A stretch of DNA of 64,000 bases, from positions 127,961-191,960 of the forward strand of contig DASZXS010000017.1 in assembly GCA_035545735.1 (NCBI GenBank), given 5' to 3'. Each line of letters begins with the position of its first letter. Position 1 is the stretch's first letter. This DNA is from JAJYKC01 sp035545735 (GTDB taxonomy: Bacteria; Acidobacteriota; Terriglobia; Bryobacterales; Bryobacteraceae). The position numbers and the translations under genes were made by a program. The notes below the pieces were generated by a model that did not search any database, was not told the origin of the DNA, and saw only the letters and a list, made by a program, of their open reading frames with translations. Shown here one piece after another: positions 45,096 to 54,310 of the stretch.

Positions 45096-47438
45096 ATGTT
45101 TGCGTGGTACTGTGGCCCGTATTCGTTTCTCAAAGCGGAAAGGGCGCAATCCAGATTGCGAGCGGCAATTCTTACCGGAGTTTTCATAGCGGGCGCGGGA
45201 GCCCTTTGGGCGGACGCAACGGTTTCAGGCCGTCTTGCCGACCCACAAAACAAGGCGATTGTGGGCGCGGTGGTTTCCGCCACGGATCGCGCGGGAGCCG
45301 TCGTTAGCAAAACGCGGACCGGCGAGGAGGGCAGATACAGTTTGAAAATTTCTCTTCCCGGCGACTACGTCTTCACGGCGGAACAAGCGGGTTTTGAGAG
45401 CGTCAAACGGTCTGCCCGGGTGGCCGATGGAGATTCGCGCACGGAGGATTTTCAGTTCACCGCCATCGCCGCGCAAAGCCAGCAGATCCAGGTATCGGCG
45501 ACCGTACTGGAGCCCGGCGTCGATCTGCGCAATGCGGAAGTGTTTAACCGTACCCTCTTCACTCGCGACGACCAGGTCTTTCAACAACTGAACGCCGGCA
45601 TCAACACGGGCCAGCACGAAGGGGGAGGAAAATCATTGGAGATCCGCCGGTTCGGCTTCAACCTGGATCACGGCGGGGTGAATGGCGGCTTGAAAGTGCT
45701 GGTGGACGGCGTGCAACAAAACCAGGGCACGCAGGGGCACGGCCAGGGGTACCTCGGCGCTCTTAAGGCGCTGAGCCCCGAACTCATTGAAGACGTCGAA
45801 ATCATCAACGGGCCCTTTAGCGCGGAGTATGGCGACTTCAGCGGCTTGGGCGTGGTGCAAATTCATCAGCGCGAATCGCTTCCCGAAGAGTTCACCGTGC
45901 GGCTCCAGGGAGGTAATTTTGATACCGGGCGCGGATTTTTCGCCTATAGCCCGGATGTCGACAAGACCGACGCATACATTGCCTATGAAGGCTCCTACGT
46001 CGATGGGCCTTTTATCAACCCCGGGCGCTACCGGCGGGATAACGTCAACGGCAACTACACCAAATCGCTCGATTCCAGCCAAAAAATCGGTTTCCGAATC
46101 CTCTACGGGCGGAACGGTTTCTACTCGTCCGGACAAATTCCGCTGGATCTGGTTGCAGAGGGCCTGCTGGATCGCTTCGGCTACATCGATCCCTCGGACG
46201 GAGGAAAAGTGTGGCTGGGCACTGCATCGGCAAACTACACCAAAACATCCGCGAATGGAGATGTTTTTCGAACGGACGCATTTGTGGGCCGGTCGCTCTT
46301 CGATCTGTTCTCGAACTTCACCTTCTTCCTGAACGACCCGTCTACCGGTGACGGAATCCAGCAACACGATTCGCGGCTCCAGGAAGGGATCAATTCCCAA
46401 TACATACATCCGCACAAGATCGGTCCGGTTACCGCCGTTCTGACAGTGGGCGGCAATTATCACGACAACCAGATCAACGTGGGCCTTTATCCCCGGGAAG
46501 GCCGGACGCCTCTAGGCGTTGCCACGCGCGCGCACGCCCACGTGACCAACGGCGCCGGGTACGTACAGGAAACCTTCAGCCTGTTCCACAACCGCGTGAT
46601 TGTGGGAGGGGGACTGCGCTTTGACGAGTTTCGTTGGGGCGTGGTGGATAAGGTTGTCCCGTCCCGGAGCGGCGTCGAAACAGCGGGCCGCTGGCAGCCG
46701 AAAGCGAACATCGCGTTTACGCCCCTCGCGTCAATTCCTCTGACCCTTTATGTGAATTACGGGCGAGGCATCAACAGCACCGATGCGCGAGGCGTGGTCG
46801 AGCGCCCGGATGAGCCGCGCCTGGCGACCACCGACTTTTATCAGTTCGGGGCGGCTTCTCACATGGGGAGAATCAGCCTGAGCGCCGACACTTTCCTGAT
46901 TGACCACTCCAACGAGCAGGTCTACATCCCGGACGACGGCACCTTCGAATTCAAGGGGCCAAGCCGCGCTTACGGCTTTGAAACAAAGGCCTCGGTGTCC
47001 TTGACCCGGCATCTTTCGCTGAACGGCGGGCTCACAAAAATCGGCAATGCATTTTTTACCGGGGGAGACCATCGAGTGTACGTGGATAGCGCGCCGCACT
47101 TTGTGGCGAACGCCGCTCTGACCCTGAGTTCCTGGCGCGGCTTCAGCGGGTCTTTGCGCATGCGCGCCGTGAATCATTACCGCCTGGATGGGGACGACCC
47201 TTCGATCGTGGCATCCGGGCTTACGGTATTCGACGTGGGGATCGCGAAGGAAGTACGGCGCGGCGTCGAACTGAACCTGAGCATGGACAATCTTCTGAAT
47301 CGCAATTTTTATGAGACCCAGAACTATCTGGAATCCCGCGTCAGCCCGACGGCGCCGATTGTGGCCAGGATCCATGGCACCCCGGGATACCCGCTCACGA
47401 TCGTGGCGGGGATTACTTTGAGACTGCGGGAAAGGTAA
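45096..47438 (+). CDS. TonB-dependent receptor with carboxypeptidase-like N-terminal domain
   Basis: 780 residues. Signal peptide (RAAILTGVFIAGAGALWA), a beta-sandwich regulatory domain (about 45-125, VSGRLADPQNKAIVGAVV) as in Acidobacteria and Bacteroidetes receptors, a plug (GGVNGGLKVLVDGVQQN, PFSAEYGDFSGLGVVQI) and a 22-strand barrel ending DNLLNRNFYETQ near the C-terminus. The substrate cannot be told; no TonB or transporter is adjacent. The 163 bases before it carry GTAGCACGA at 45020-45028 and 45074-45082, a possible direct repeat of unknown role. Confidence 0.92.
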   Translation: MFAWYCGPYSFLKAERAQSRLRAAILTGVFIAGAGALWADATVSGRLADPQNKAIVGAVVSATDRAGAVVSKTRTGEEGRYSLKISLPGDYVFTAEQAGFESVKRSARVADGDSRTEDFQFTAIAAQSQQIQVSATVLEPGVDLRNAEVFNRTLFTRDDQVFQQLNAGINTGQHEGGGKSLEIRRFGFNLDHGGVNGGLKVLVDGVQQNQGTQGHGQGYLGALKALSPELIEDVEIINGPFSAEYGDFSGLGVVQIHQRESLPEEFTVRLQGGNFDTGRGFFAYSPDVDKTDAYIAYEGSYVDGPFINPGRYRRDNVNGNYTKSLDSSQKIGFRILYGRNGFYSSGQIPLDLVAEGLLDRFGYIDPSDGGKVWLGTASANYTKTSANGDVFRTDAFVGRSLFDLFSNFTFFLNDPSTGDGIQQHDSRLQEGINSQYIHPHKIGPVTAVLTVGGNYHDNQINVGLYPREGRTPLGVATRAHAHVTNGAGYVQETFSLFHNRVIVGGGLRFDEFRWGVVDKVVPSRSGVETAGRWQPKANIAFTPLASIPLTLYVNYGRGINSTDARGVVERPDEPRLATTDFYQFGAASHMGRISLSADTFLIDHSNEQVYIPDDGTFEFKGPSRAYGFETKASVSLTRHLSLNGGLTKIGNAFFTGGDHRVYVDSAPHFVANAALTLSSWRGFSGSLRMRAVNHYRLDGDDPSIVASGLTVFDVGIAKEVRRGVELNLSMDNLLNRNFYETQNYLESRVSPTAPIVARIHGTPGYPLTIVAGITLRLRER

Positions 47439-47457
47439 GGAAGGCGGGGCAGGTTCG

Positions 47458-47490
47458 CCAGGACGGGAACACGATCCGTTCCCGTCCTGG
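47458..47490. terminator. Perfect hairpin between convergent genes
   Basis: CCAGGACGGGAAC (47458-47470) and its exact complement GTTCCCGTCCTGG (47478-47490), a 13-base stem with a seven-base loop. It lies 20 bases after the TonB receptor stop and 12 bases before the end of the converging dehydrogenase gene. A clear U-run is lacking (CAAGGCAAAA follows), so it could be a bidirectional or rho-assisted terminator. Confidence 0.7.
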
Positions 47491-47502
47491 CAAGGCAAAA
47501 TG

Positions 47503-48693
47503 TCAGGCCGCTACCATCCCGTGGGGATCGATCACGAATTTCTTGGCTGCGCCTTTATCGAAATCGTGATACCCGCTGGGGGCGTCATCGAGCGTAATCA
47601 CTTGCACGTTGACGGCTTTGGCGATCTGAATCTTGTCATGCAGAATGGCCTGCATGAGCTGCCGGTGATACTTCATCACGGGGCATTGTCCGGTGGCGAA
47701 AGTATGGGATTTCGCCCATCCCAGACCGATCCGGATGCCCAAAACGCCGGTCTTGGCGCCTTCTTCCTTGGCGCCCGGATCGTCGGTGACGTAAAGTCCG
47801 GGGATACCGATCGCGCCGCCCGCGCGGGTGATGGTCATCAGGGAATTCAGCACCGTGGCCGGATGCTCCGTGCCGCTCTCACTCCCGTGGCCGCGCGCTT
47901 CAAACCCGACGCAATCGACCGCCGAATCCACTTCCGGCGCCCCAACGATCTGCGCAATCTGATCGCCGAGAGAAGCCTGCTGGCGCAGGTCGATGGTTTC
48001 GCAGCCAAAGCTGCGGGCCTGTGCGAGACGCTCCGGAATCATGTCGCCGACGATTACCACGGCCGCGCCCAGCAAATGGCACGCGGCGGCGCATGCGAGG
48101 CCGACCGGACCGGCGCCGGCGACGTAGACAACCGAGCCCGGCCCAACCCCAGCGGTGACCGCTCCGTGATAGCCGGTGGGCAAAATATCCGAGAGCAGTG
48201 TCAGGTCGCGGATTTTCGCCATCGCCCGGGCCTTGTCCGGAAACTTCAAGAGGTTGAAATCGGCGTACGGGCACATGACGTACTCCGCCTGGCCGCCCAC
48301 CCAGCCGCCCATATCGACGTAGCCGTAGGCCGCGCCCGGACGCGCCGGATTCACGTTCAGGCAGATCCCGGTATTGCGTTCCTTACACGCGCGGCAGCGC
48401 CCGCACGCGATGTTGAAAGGAACCGAAACCAGATCGCCCACTTTCAAATACTCCACGTCCCGGCCGGCTTCGATGATCTCACCGGTAATCTCGTGACCCA
48501 GGATCAACCCCTGCGGCGCGGTGGTGCGCCCCCGAACCATGTGTTGATCGCTGCCACAGATGTTGGTGGAAACAATCTTTAGAATGACGCCATGCTCGCA
48601 CTTCCGCGAGCCCAGCGCCAGTTTCGGAAAGTCGATGGATTGGACCTCGACTTTCCCCGTACCCAAATACGCAACTCCGCGATTCGTTGCCAT
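47503..48693 (-). CDS. fdhA: Glutathione-independent formaldehyde dehydrogenase
   Basis: Zinc-containing medium-chain dehydrogenase of 396 residues, the length of Pseudomonas putida FdhA, which oxidises formaldehyde with tightly bound NAD. Catalytic zinc site NICGSDQHMV and GHEITGEI; structural zinc CGRCRACKERNTGIC; NAD-binding GAGPVGLACAAAC; the insert GTEHPATVLNSLM is typical. ATG at 48693 follows a GGAGGC-type site. Detoxification role inferred. Neighbour upstream on the same strand is a GlcG/HbpS-like gene, 42 bases away, often linked with such oxidoreductases. Confidence 0.92.
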   Translation of the reverse strand: MATNRGVAYLGTGKVEVQSIDFPKLALGSRKCEHGVILKIVSTNICGSDQHMVRGRTTAPQGLILGHEITGEIIEAGRDVEYLKVGDLVSVPFNIACGRCRACKERNTGICLNVNPARPGAAYGYVDMGGWVGGQAEYVMCPYADFNLLKFPDKARAMAKIRDLTLLSDILPTGYHGAVTAGVGPGSVVYVAGAGPVGLACAAACHLLGAAVVIVGDMIPERLAQARSFGCETIDLRQQASLGDQIAQIVGAPEVDSAVDCVGFEARGHGSESGTEHPATVLNSLMTITRAGGAIGIPGLYVTDDPGAKEEGAKTGVLGIRIGLGWAKSHTFATGQCPVMKYHRQLMQAILHDKIQIAKAVNVQVITLDDAPSGYHDFDKGAAKKFVIDPHGMVAA

Positions 48694-48735
48694 GAAGGCC
48701 TCCTTGTCTCGTATCTACAGCTATTTCCTTGGGAT

Positions 48736-49134
48736 TTAGTTCAAAATGGATGCGCCCGCCAAAGCGACCGCGTGATCCTGCTCGCCTGAACCGCCGCTAA
48801 CTCCGATGGCTCCGACTACCTTGCCGTCTTCTTTCAGGGGAATGCCGCCGGCAAAAATCATGACCCGCCCATGATTCGAAGCATGAATTCCGAAGAACTG
48901 CCCTCCGGACTGAGAATGTCCGGCGAGATCCTTGGTCGAGATGTCGAACGCTCGGGATGTGAAGGCTTTGTTGATGGAAATGTCGATACTCCCCAGCCAT
49001 GCTCCATCCATGCGCACATGCGCTACCAGGTTGCCTCCCGCGTCCACCACCGCGATATTCATCGGCTGGCCAATTTCGGCCGCTTTTTTCTCCGCAGCCG
49101 CAATCACCCTGCGGGCTGTTTCCAAATTAATCAC
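48736..49134 (-). CDS. GlcG/HbpS family heme-binding-like protein
   Basis: 132 residues of the GlcG/HbpS family. Family motifs: AVVDAGGNLVAHVRMDGAWLGSIDIS, FGIHASNHGRVMIFAGGIPL and GAIGVSGGSGEQDHAVA near the C-terminus. Homologues bind heme or cobalamin or act as accessory proteins in glycolate, ethanol or propanediol metabolism. Its GTG start at 49134 has GGGAGG eight bases upstream. No signal peptide. Likely in an operon with fdhA. Confidence 0.9.
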   Translation of the reverse strand: MINLETARRVIAAAEKKAAEIGQPMNIAVVDAGGNLVAHVRMDGAWLGSIDISINKAFTSRAFDISTKDLAGHSQSGGQFFGIHASNHGRVMIFAGGIPLKEDGKVVGAIGVSGGSGEQDHAVALAGASILN

Positions 49135-49833
49135 TCGAAATTGCCTCCCGCGGCAATCACATCACAACCGTCCGCGCGAGTCAATACGGTAGGCCGCCTA
49201 GTTTTGCAGCTTGCCACAATCCTCACTTCATGTTTCAAAAAGTATCGATCGCCAGGCTGCGGGAATTTGGCGTCCGGAGAGTGGCCGTATGTTCCGGTAT
49301 CGCTCCGCGGTCTGCGGCGCATGCGTTTGGCGGATGAGACATCCTCTCTGGGACCGCGCGTTCGCTCCGGACCCGCCTCAAACAGCGGCACCCTTCTCGC
49401 CACCGCCCGCGTACACGCGGAACGCGATCCATCCCGGACATCGATTCTCGAGTGAAAGCGCTGAATTTGCGATAGTTTGCGCGAAGGAAGCTTCGCCTTC
49501 GGCGGCCCACCGGCGTCCACGATTCGGAAATCGAGACGGGAAGACCGGCGCAAGCGGCCGGAGCGGCGGTGGCTCCGGGAACGGCCGAGGCGGTCTCCGA
49601 TCTTGCGCGAGCGAGCCCGTCCGGTCCTCTCCAAGCGGCGGCCGGCGACGGCCGAAAGCGGATGCGCCGCGCCGATGTGGAATCCGATCTCGAAGGCCGC
49701 GTGCGCGACACCTCCAGCGAGGCGGAACACTTCTTCCAATGGCGAAGTTTACCTGGAAAAACCCGCCGGAGCCGGGCGCACCACGGCCTTGCGCGGGAGA
49801 AATCCCCGGCGTGCTCGAATCGCTCGCGGCCTT
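49135..49833. other. Gap of about 700 bases without a convincing gene
   Basis: Open frames exist on both strands (for example 49211-49891 plus and 49131-49739 minus), but all have Arg/Pro/Ser-rich shadow composition with no recognisable motif or ribosome site. Base composition is as GC-rich as the genes and unlike a normal promoter region. It might be a decayed gene or an RNA gene; I can support neither. Confidence 0.5.
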
Positions 49834-51243
49834 TCAGTCCTCGCGAACGCCGATGGCGATAATTGACACCGGCGGCCAGGGAAGCGAGTGATCGATTTTG
49901 CGCCAGAGCCAAACCAGACGGTCATAAACGGCGATTTGGAACCGATTGAATGTGCGCCTCTTCAGAAGTTGCCCGTTCACGTACCACGCCGGACGCGCCG
50001 GACGGTTAAATTCGAGTATCCGCTCCACGCGGAAGCCGGTTTGCTCCATCTTCGACCGAAGTTCCGCGGCGGAATAGCGCCGGTAGTGCCCGAGCACCTC
50101 GTCCAGTGTGCCGTAAACACTCATCCCTTCCGGCACCAGCACGACGGCTCTGCCTCCGGGCGCGAGCACCGAATAGATATTCCTCAATCCCGTTAGATCG
50201 TCCCGGACGTGCTCGAGCACATTCAGGCAAATGGCCGAATCCACCGCGCCCTCGAATGCGCCGAAATGTTCGGGATGTTCCAGGTCGCACTCGTAGATTT
50301 CTGTGTTCGAGCGATGCCGCAGCCGCGTGTACAGGCGCGCCAGATGTTCGTGATCGATGTCCGTGGCGACGTAACGCGAAGCGCCGCGCGCCAGTTGCAC
50401 GGTCAGGTTTCCGATACCCGCTCCGATCTCCATCACACGCGGACCGAGAAACGGGCGAATGGTGTCGGCCATCCAGCGATTGAAGCGCGGCGCATTCGCC
50501 AGCACGTCGAGAATTTCCGGTCCGCTGTCGCGATAGATATCCCGGAACAAGCCGAAACGCAGCATCACAAAAACCGCTTCCAGCGCATCCTTCAACCCGA
50601 TTTTTTTGCCTTCCTCGTAAGTCCGTCCGTCGTAGCTGATGGGAACTTCGAAAACGCGGGCTTGCCGCTGGGCAATCTTGATGGTGATCTCCGGTTCAAT
50701 CCCAAAACGCTGCGTCCGGATAGGAATACTTTTTAACAGCGACGTACGGAAGGCCTTGTAACAGGTCTCCATATCGGTCAGGTTCAAGCCGGAGATCATG
50801 TTGCACAGCGTGGTGAGCCATCGGTTTGCAACCGAGTGCCAGTAGTAGAGCACGCGCCGCCGTTCCGAGGTGGCAAAGCGCGAGCCGTAGACGCAATCCG
50901 CTTCGCCGCTCACCAGCGGTTCCAGGAGGCGGATATAATCCGTGGGCGAATATTCCAGGTCGGCGTCCTGAAAGATGCAAAAGTCTCCGGCCGCGTGCGA
51001 GATCGCGGTGCGGATCGCAGCGCCCTTTCCCAGGTTGATCAGATGCTGAACGAAACGAATCTGGCCGGGAAAGCGCGACTGCATCTCCTGCACCACGCGG
51101 GCGGACTGGTCCGTGGAAGCGTCATCCACCACCACAATTTCCATCCCCATCTCCGGCGGGAGCGGCGCCGCCAGCACACGGCGCAAACACTCACCAATCC
51201 ATTCGTCTTCGTTGTAGAGAGGAATTAATACCGATAGCAGCAA
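49834..51243 (-). CDS. GT2 glycosyltransferase fused to SAM methyltransferase
   Basis: 469 residues in two domains. Residues 1-240 are a DPM1-like GT2: LSVLIPLYNEDEWIGECL, IVVVDDASTDQS, LINLGKGAAIRTA, IFQDADLEYSPTD (DXD). Residues about 255-469 are a class I methyltransferase: RVMEIGAGIGNLTVQLA, DIDHEHL, CLNVLEHVRDD. Such a fusion would transfer a sugar and methylate the same or a neighbouring product. TTG start at 51243; no ATG in frame nearby. Divergent from the GT4 genes, 60 bases apart; likely part of the same surface-glycan locus. Confidence 0.9.
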   Translation of the reverse strand: MLLSVLIPLYNEDEWIGECLRRVLAAPLPPEMGMEIVVVDDASTDQSARVVQEMQSRFPGQIRFVQHLINLGKGAAIRTAISHAAGDFCIFQDADLEYSPTDYIRLLEPLVSGEADCVYGSRFATSERRRVLYYWHSVANRWLTTLCNMISGLNLTDMETCYKAFRTSLLKSIPIRTQRFGIEPEITIKIAQRQARVFEVPISYDGRTYEEGKKIGLKDALEAVFVMLRFGLFRDIYRDSGPEILDVLANAPRFNRWMADTIRPFLGPRVMEIGAGIGNLTVQLARGASRYVATDIDHEHLARLYTRLRHRSNTEIYECDLEHPEHFGAFEGAVDSAICLNVLEHVRDDLTGLRNIYSVLAPGGRAVVLVPEGMSVYGTLDEVLGHYRRYSAAELRSKMEQTGFRVERILEFNRPARPAWYVNGQLLKRRTFNRFQIAVYDRLVWLWRKIDHSLPWPPVSIIAIGVRED

Positions 51244-51303
51244 GCAGTTCTCATTGTCCGCTATTTTGCCGGTTCATGCGTGCGAAACTGGATACGTTAC
51301 GCG

Positions 51304-52542
51304 ATGGAGCCGGATCCCCAACGGAATAACCGCCAGCCTGGAGATTCCCGCAAACAGAAGCGCGCGCGCATTGCGTTTGTGGTGCAGCGCTATGGGATGG
51401 AAATTGCCGGCGGGTCCGAGCAGCTCTGTCGCGCGCTCGCCGAGCATTTGAACAACCGCGGCGAGTGCGAGGTGCTCACCACCTGCGCCAGCGATTACAT
51501 GACTTGGCAAAACGTTCTGCCGCCGGGAGTATCGGACTGCAATGGGGTGCGGGTCAGACGGTTTCCCGTCGACCAGCCGCGAAACATCGCCAAATTCAAC
51601 GAATTCTCGAGCCGGGTTCTTGGCGGACCGGTATCGCGGGAGGACGAGGAGCAATGGATGCGAATGCAGGGCCCGTGTAGTTCGGCGCTGCTCGAATACC
51701 TTCGCGCCGAAAAATCGGGCTATGACGCGTTCGTCTTTTTCACTTATCTCTATGCGACGACCTACTTCGGTTTGCCCCTGGTGAAGGAAAAAGCCGTTAT
51801 GGTCCCGACCGCTCACGACGAACCTCCTGTCTATCTCTCCATTTTCGACTCCCTGTTCCAAAAAGCCGGGCGGCTGCTATTCCTGACCCCGGAAGAGCAG
51901 GAATTTGTTTACCGCCGCTTCGCCTTGCCGGCGGATCGGGGAGAAGTGGTGGGAGTGGGTATTCAAGATCTCGCGCCCCCGGAAGAATTGCCTGACGCGT
52001 TGCGGAGCAGGATTGCCGGACAGCCCTACGTCCTGTATCTGGGGAGAGTGGATCCGTCGAAGGGATGCGGCGTGCTTGTCGATTATTTCCAGCGCTTCCG
52101 CCAGCGTAATCCGTCGTCGCGCCTGCGGCTGGTGCTGGCCGGTAAGGCAGCGATGAAGATTGCCGAGGACGAGAATATCGTGGCAACCGGGTATCTGACG
52201 GAAGGGGCGAAAACCCGCTGTATCGACGACGCACTGTGCATGGTGACCCCGTCGCCGTATGAGAGCCTCTGCCTTGCGGCTCTCGAAGCCTGGGCGCGCG
52301 GCAAGCCCGTGCTCGCGAACGCGGAATGCCGGGTCCTGGTGGGGCAATGCCGCCGTAGCGGGGGCGGACTTTGGTACGGAACCTACCCTGAATTTGAGGA
52401 GTGCCTGCGGACACTCGTTGGAAATGCGTCCTTGCGCGGCCGCATGGGCGCCTCGGGCGCGGACTTCGTCGCCAGGAGTTACGCGTGGGAGCACAGCGGG
52501 GAACACTACTGGCGGAATATCAAAAGCGTAGCCGGGGAATGA
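51304..52542 (+). CDS. Family 4 glycosyltransferase (first of tandem pair)
   Basis: About 412 residues, GT-B fold. N-terminal AFVVQRYGMEIAGGSEQLCR and C-terminal YVLYLGRVDPSKGCGVLV, VTPSPYESLCLAALEAWARGK (the E-x7-E donor site). It is a paralogue of the next gene. ATG at 51304 has GGAT upstream; a GTG at 51280 in frame gives eight extra residues. Ends overlapping the next gene by ATGA. Nucleotide-sugar unknown; likely a step of surface polysaccharide synthesis at the inner membrane. Confidence 0.9.
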   Translation: MEPDPQRNNRQPGDSRKQKRARIAFVVQRYGMEIAGGSEQLCRALAEHLNNRGECEVLTTCASDYMTWQNVLPPGVSDCNGVRVRRFPVDQPRNIAKFNEFSSRVLGGPVSREDEEQWMRMQGPCSSALLEYLRAEKSGYDAFVFFTYLYATTYFGLPLVKEKAVMVPTAHDEPPVYLSIFDSLFQKAGRLLFLTPEEQEFVYRRFALPADRGEVVGVGIQDLAPPEELPDALRSRIAGQPYVLYLGRVDPSKGCGVLVDYFQRFRQRNPSSRLRLVLAGKAAMKIAEDENIVATGYLTEGAKTRCIDDALCMVTPSPYESLCLAALEAWARGKPVLANAECRVLVGQCRRSGGGLWYGTYPEFEECLRTLVGNASLRGRMGASGADFVARSYAWEHSGEHYWRNIKSVAGE

Positions 52543-53738
52543 AGAAGATCGCCTTTGTCGTCCCCTGGTATTCCGAAGAGGTCAGCGGCGGCGCCGAAAC
52601 CGCCTGCCGCATGCTCGCCAAAAACCTGCGGCTGCATGGCGCGGACGTCGAAATTCTAACCACTTGCGTCCGGGATTTTCGGGCGGATTGGTCCGAGAAT
52701 TATTTTCCGCAGGGGCCGGCGTCCGAAGGAGGTATCCCTGTCCGGCGTTTTCCCGTCACGAAAACCAACCGGCGGCGCTTCGATGAAGTGAACAGCCGCT
52801 TAATGCTGGATTGCCCGCCAGCCGATGGGGACGAGCAGGTGTATCTGCGCGAGATGCTGAACAGCCCGGCCCTCTATGCCTTTATCGAACAGAACGCGGC
52901 CGGCTATGTTTTCCTGTTCCTGCCTTACTTGTTCTCCACCACCTATTGGGGTAGCCGGGCCGCGGGCGAAAGCGCGGTATTAATTCCTTGCCTGCACGAA
53001 GAGGCGTACGCCAGGCTTCCGGCTTTTCGTGAGATGTTTGCAAATGCCTCCGGCGTAATCTTCCTGTCGCGTGCCGAACGCGACCTTGCGCGGGCGCTCT
53101 TTCCCGGATGCCGCGAGAGCGGCGTCCTCGGCTTGCCGCTCGATTGTTCGTGTGGAGGTGATGCCCGCCGCTTTTCGGAAAAATTCGGCTGGAAGAACTT
53201 TCTGCTTTATGCCGGACGCACCGACCCGGGAAAGAACGCCGGACTGCTGGTCGAGTATTTCACCCAATACCTGCGAAATTCCCCGGGCGACCTGCACCTA
53301 TTATTTATCGGTACGGAAGAATCGCCTTATCCGCCCGAGCTGAGAGCCAACATCCACTCACTGGGATTTCTTTCCGAGCAGGACAAGCGCGACTGTTTCG
53401 CGGCGGCCCTGGCACTCTGCGTTCCAAGCGTCGTGGAAAGCTTCTCGATTGTGATGATGGAAAGCTGGATCGCCGGCCGCCCCGTGATCGCCAATGCGCG
53501 CTGCCCGGTTACTTCGGCTTTCTGCTCCGACAGCAATGGCGGGCTCTGGTTTGAAAATTTCGCGGAATTTAGCGAAATCGTCGATTATTTGCGCGCCAAT
53601 CCGGCTGCGGCGGATGCGATGGGCCGGTCCGGGGCGGCTTTCGTCCGAAAGAATTTTGAACCGGCGCAGGTGGCCCGGAATTACCTGGATGCGTTAGCCC
53701 CTCTTCTGCACGGCGTCCGGCGCGATGTGCGAGACTGA
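52539..53738 (+). CDS. Family 4 glycosyltransferase (second of tandem pair)
   Basis: About 399 residues, GT-B fold, paralogous to the preceding protein: KIAFVVPWYSEEVSGGAETACR, VEILTTCVRDF and GIPVRRFPV align with it. Donor-side motifs are LLYAGRTDPGKNAGLLVEY and VPSVVESFSIVMMESWIAG. The overlap ATGA (52539-52542) couples it to the first. Tandem duplication with divergence suggests two successive additions to one glycan. Downstream is a coiled-coil protein gene. Confidence 0.9.
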   Translation: MKKIAFVVPWYSEEVSGGAETACRMLAKNLRLHGADVEILTTCVRDFRADWSENYFPQGPASEGGIPVRRFPVTKTNRRRFDEVNSRLMLDCPPADGDEQVYLREMLNSPALYAFIEQNAAGYVFLFLPYLFSTTYWGSRAAGESAVLIPCLHEEAYARLPAFREMFANASGVIFLSRAERDLARALFPGCRESGVLGLPLDCSCGGDARRFSEKFGWKNFLLYAGRTDPGKNAGLLVEYFTQYLRNSPGDLHLLFIGTEESPYPPELRANIHSLGFLSEQDKRDCFAAALALCVPSVVESFSIVMMESWIAGRPVIANARCPVTSAFCSDSNGGLWFENFAEFSEIVDYLRANPAAADAMGRSGAAFVRKNFEPAQVARNYLDALAPLLHGVRRDVRD

Positions 53739-53757
53739 GGGAAAAATCGCATTACGG

Positions 53758-54303
53758 ATGCCCACAGATCCAGTCAATATCGACGTAAACGAAGTAATGC
53801 GCCAGATCCAGGAGCGCGCGCGGCGGAGTGTGGAAAATGGCGCCTCCGGCCACCGCAATCTCGACCCGCTGGCCGGGCCGGCCCAACTCGCGCGGTTGCG
53901 ATTCAGCGCTTCGGAGCTGAGAGAGGCTTTACGGCGGGTCAGCGATCTACCTCCCAGCCCGCCTACTCTCCGCGGACGCGCGGGTCTCTTCCTCATACGG
54001 ATCATGAGACGCGCCTTTGCGTGGCGGACCGCGCAGATGCGCCCATTCCAAGCGGCTCTGGTCAATACGATCGATGAGCAGTTGCGCGTTGTCGAATCCC
54101 TCGCGCTGATCGTGGAAAAGCAATCCAAAACCGTGGAATCGATGCGCCGGGAATTGGCGGCGCACCACGCCTGGCAGCTGCAGGAGTCTGAACGCCTCTC
54201 CGGGCTGCTCGCCGAGGAGAGCCGAGGACGCCGCGAATTCGAGGCCGCATGCAGATCCTCCCTGAATCACCTGGAGCACGAGATTCTGCGTCGCAGCACC
54301 TGA
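53758..54303 (+). CDS. Coiled-coil protein of glycosyltransferase cluster
   Basis: About 181 residues, predicted helical. It begins with DPVNIDVNEVMRQIQERARR, a pattern I have seen at the start of small proteins in polysaccharide clusters, has an amphipathic or short membrane stretch (LFLIRIMRRAFAWR) near residue 80, and heptad-like repeats with VVESLALIVEKQSKTVESM at the C-terminal half. No enzyme motif is visible. An ATG at 53725 would extend it by 11 residues and overlap the GT4 gene; I took the ATG at 53758. Perhaps a scaffold or chain-length factor for the locus; this is a guess. Confidence 0.75.
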   Translation: MPTDPVNIDVNEVMRQIQERARRSVENGASGHRNLDPLAGPAQLARLRFSASELREALRRVSDLPPSPPTLRGRAGLFLIRIMRRAFAWRTAQMRPFQAALVNTIDEQLRVVESLALIVEKQSKTVESMRRELAAHHAWQLQESERLSGLLAEESRGRREFEAACRSSLNHLEHEILRRST

Positions 54304-54310
54304 GTTCGGC

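Noticed and set aside
49131..49912. Several frames in the gap before the GT2-methyltransferase gene
   Set aside because: No ribosome site or recognisable motif on either strand; composition as in shadow frames.
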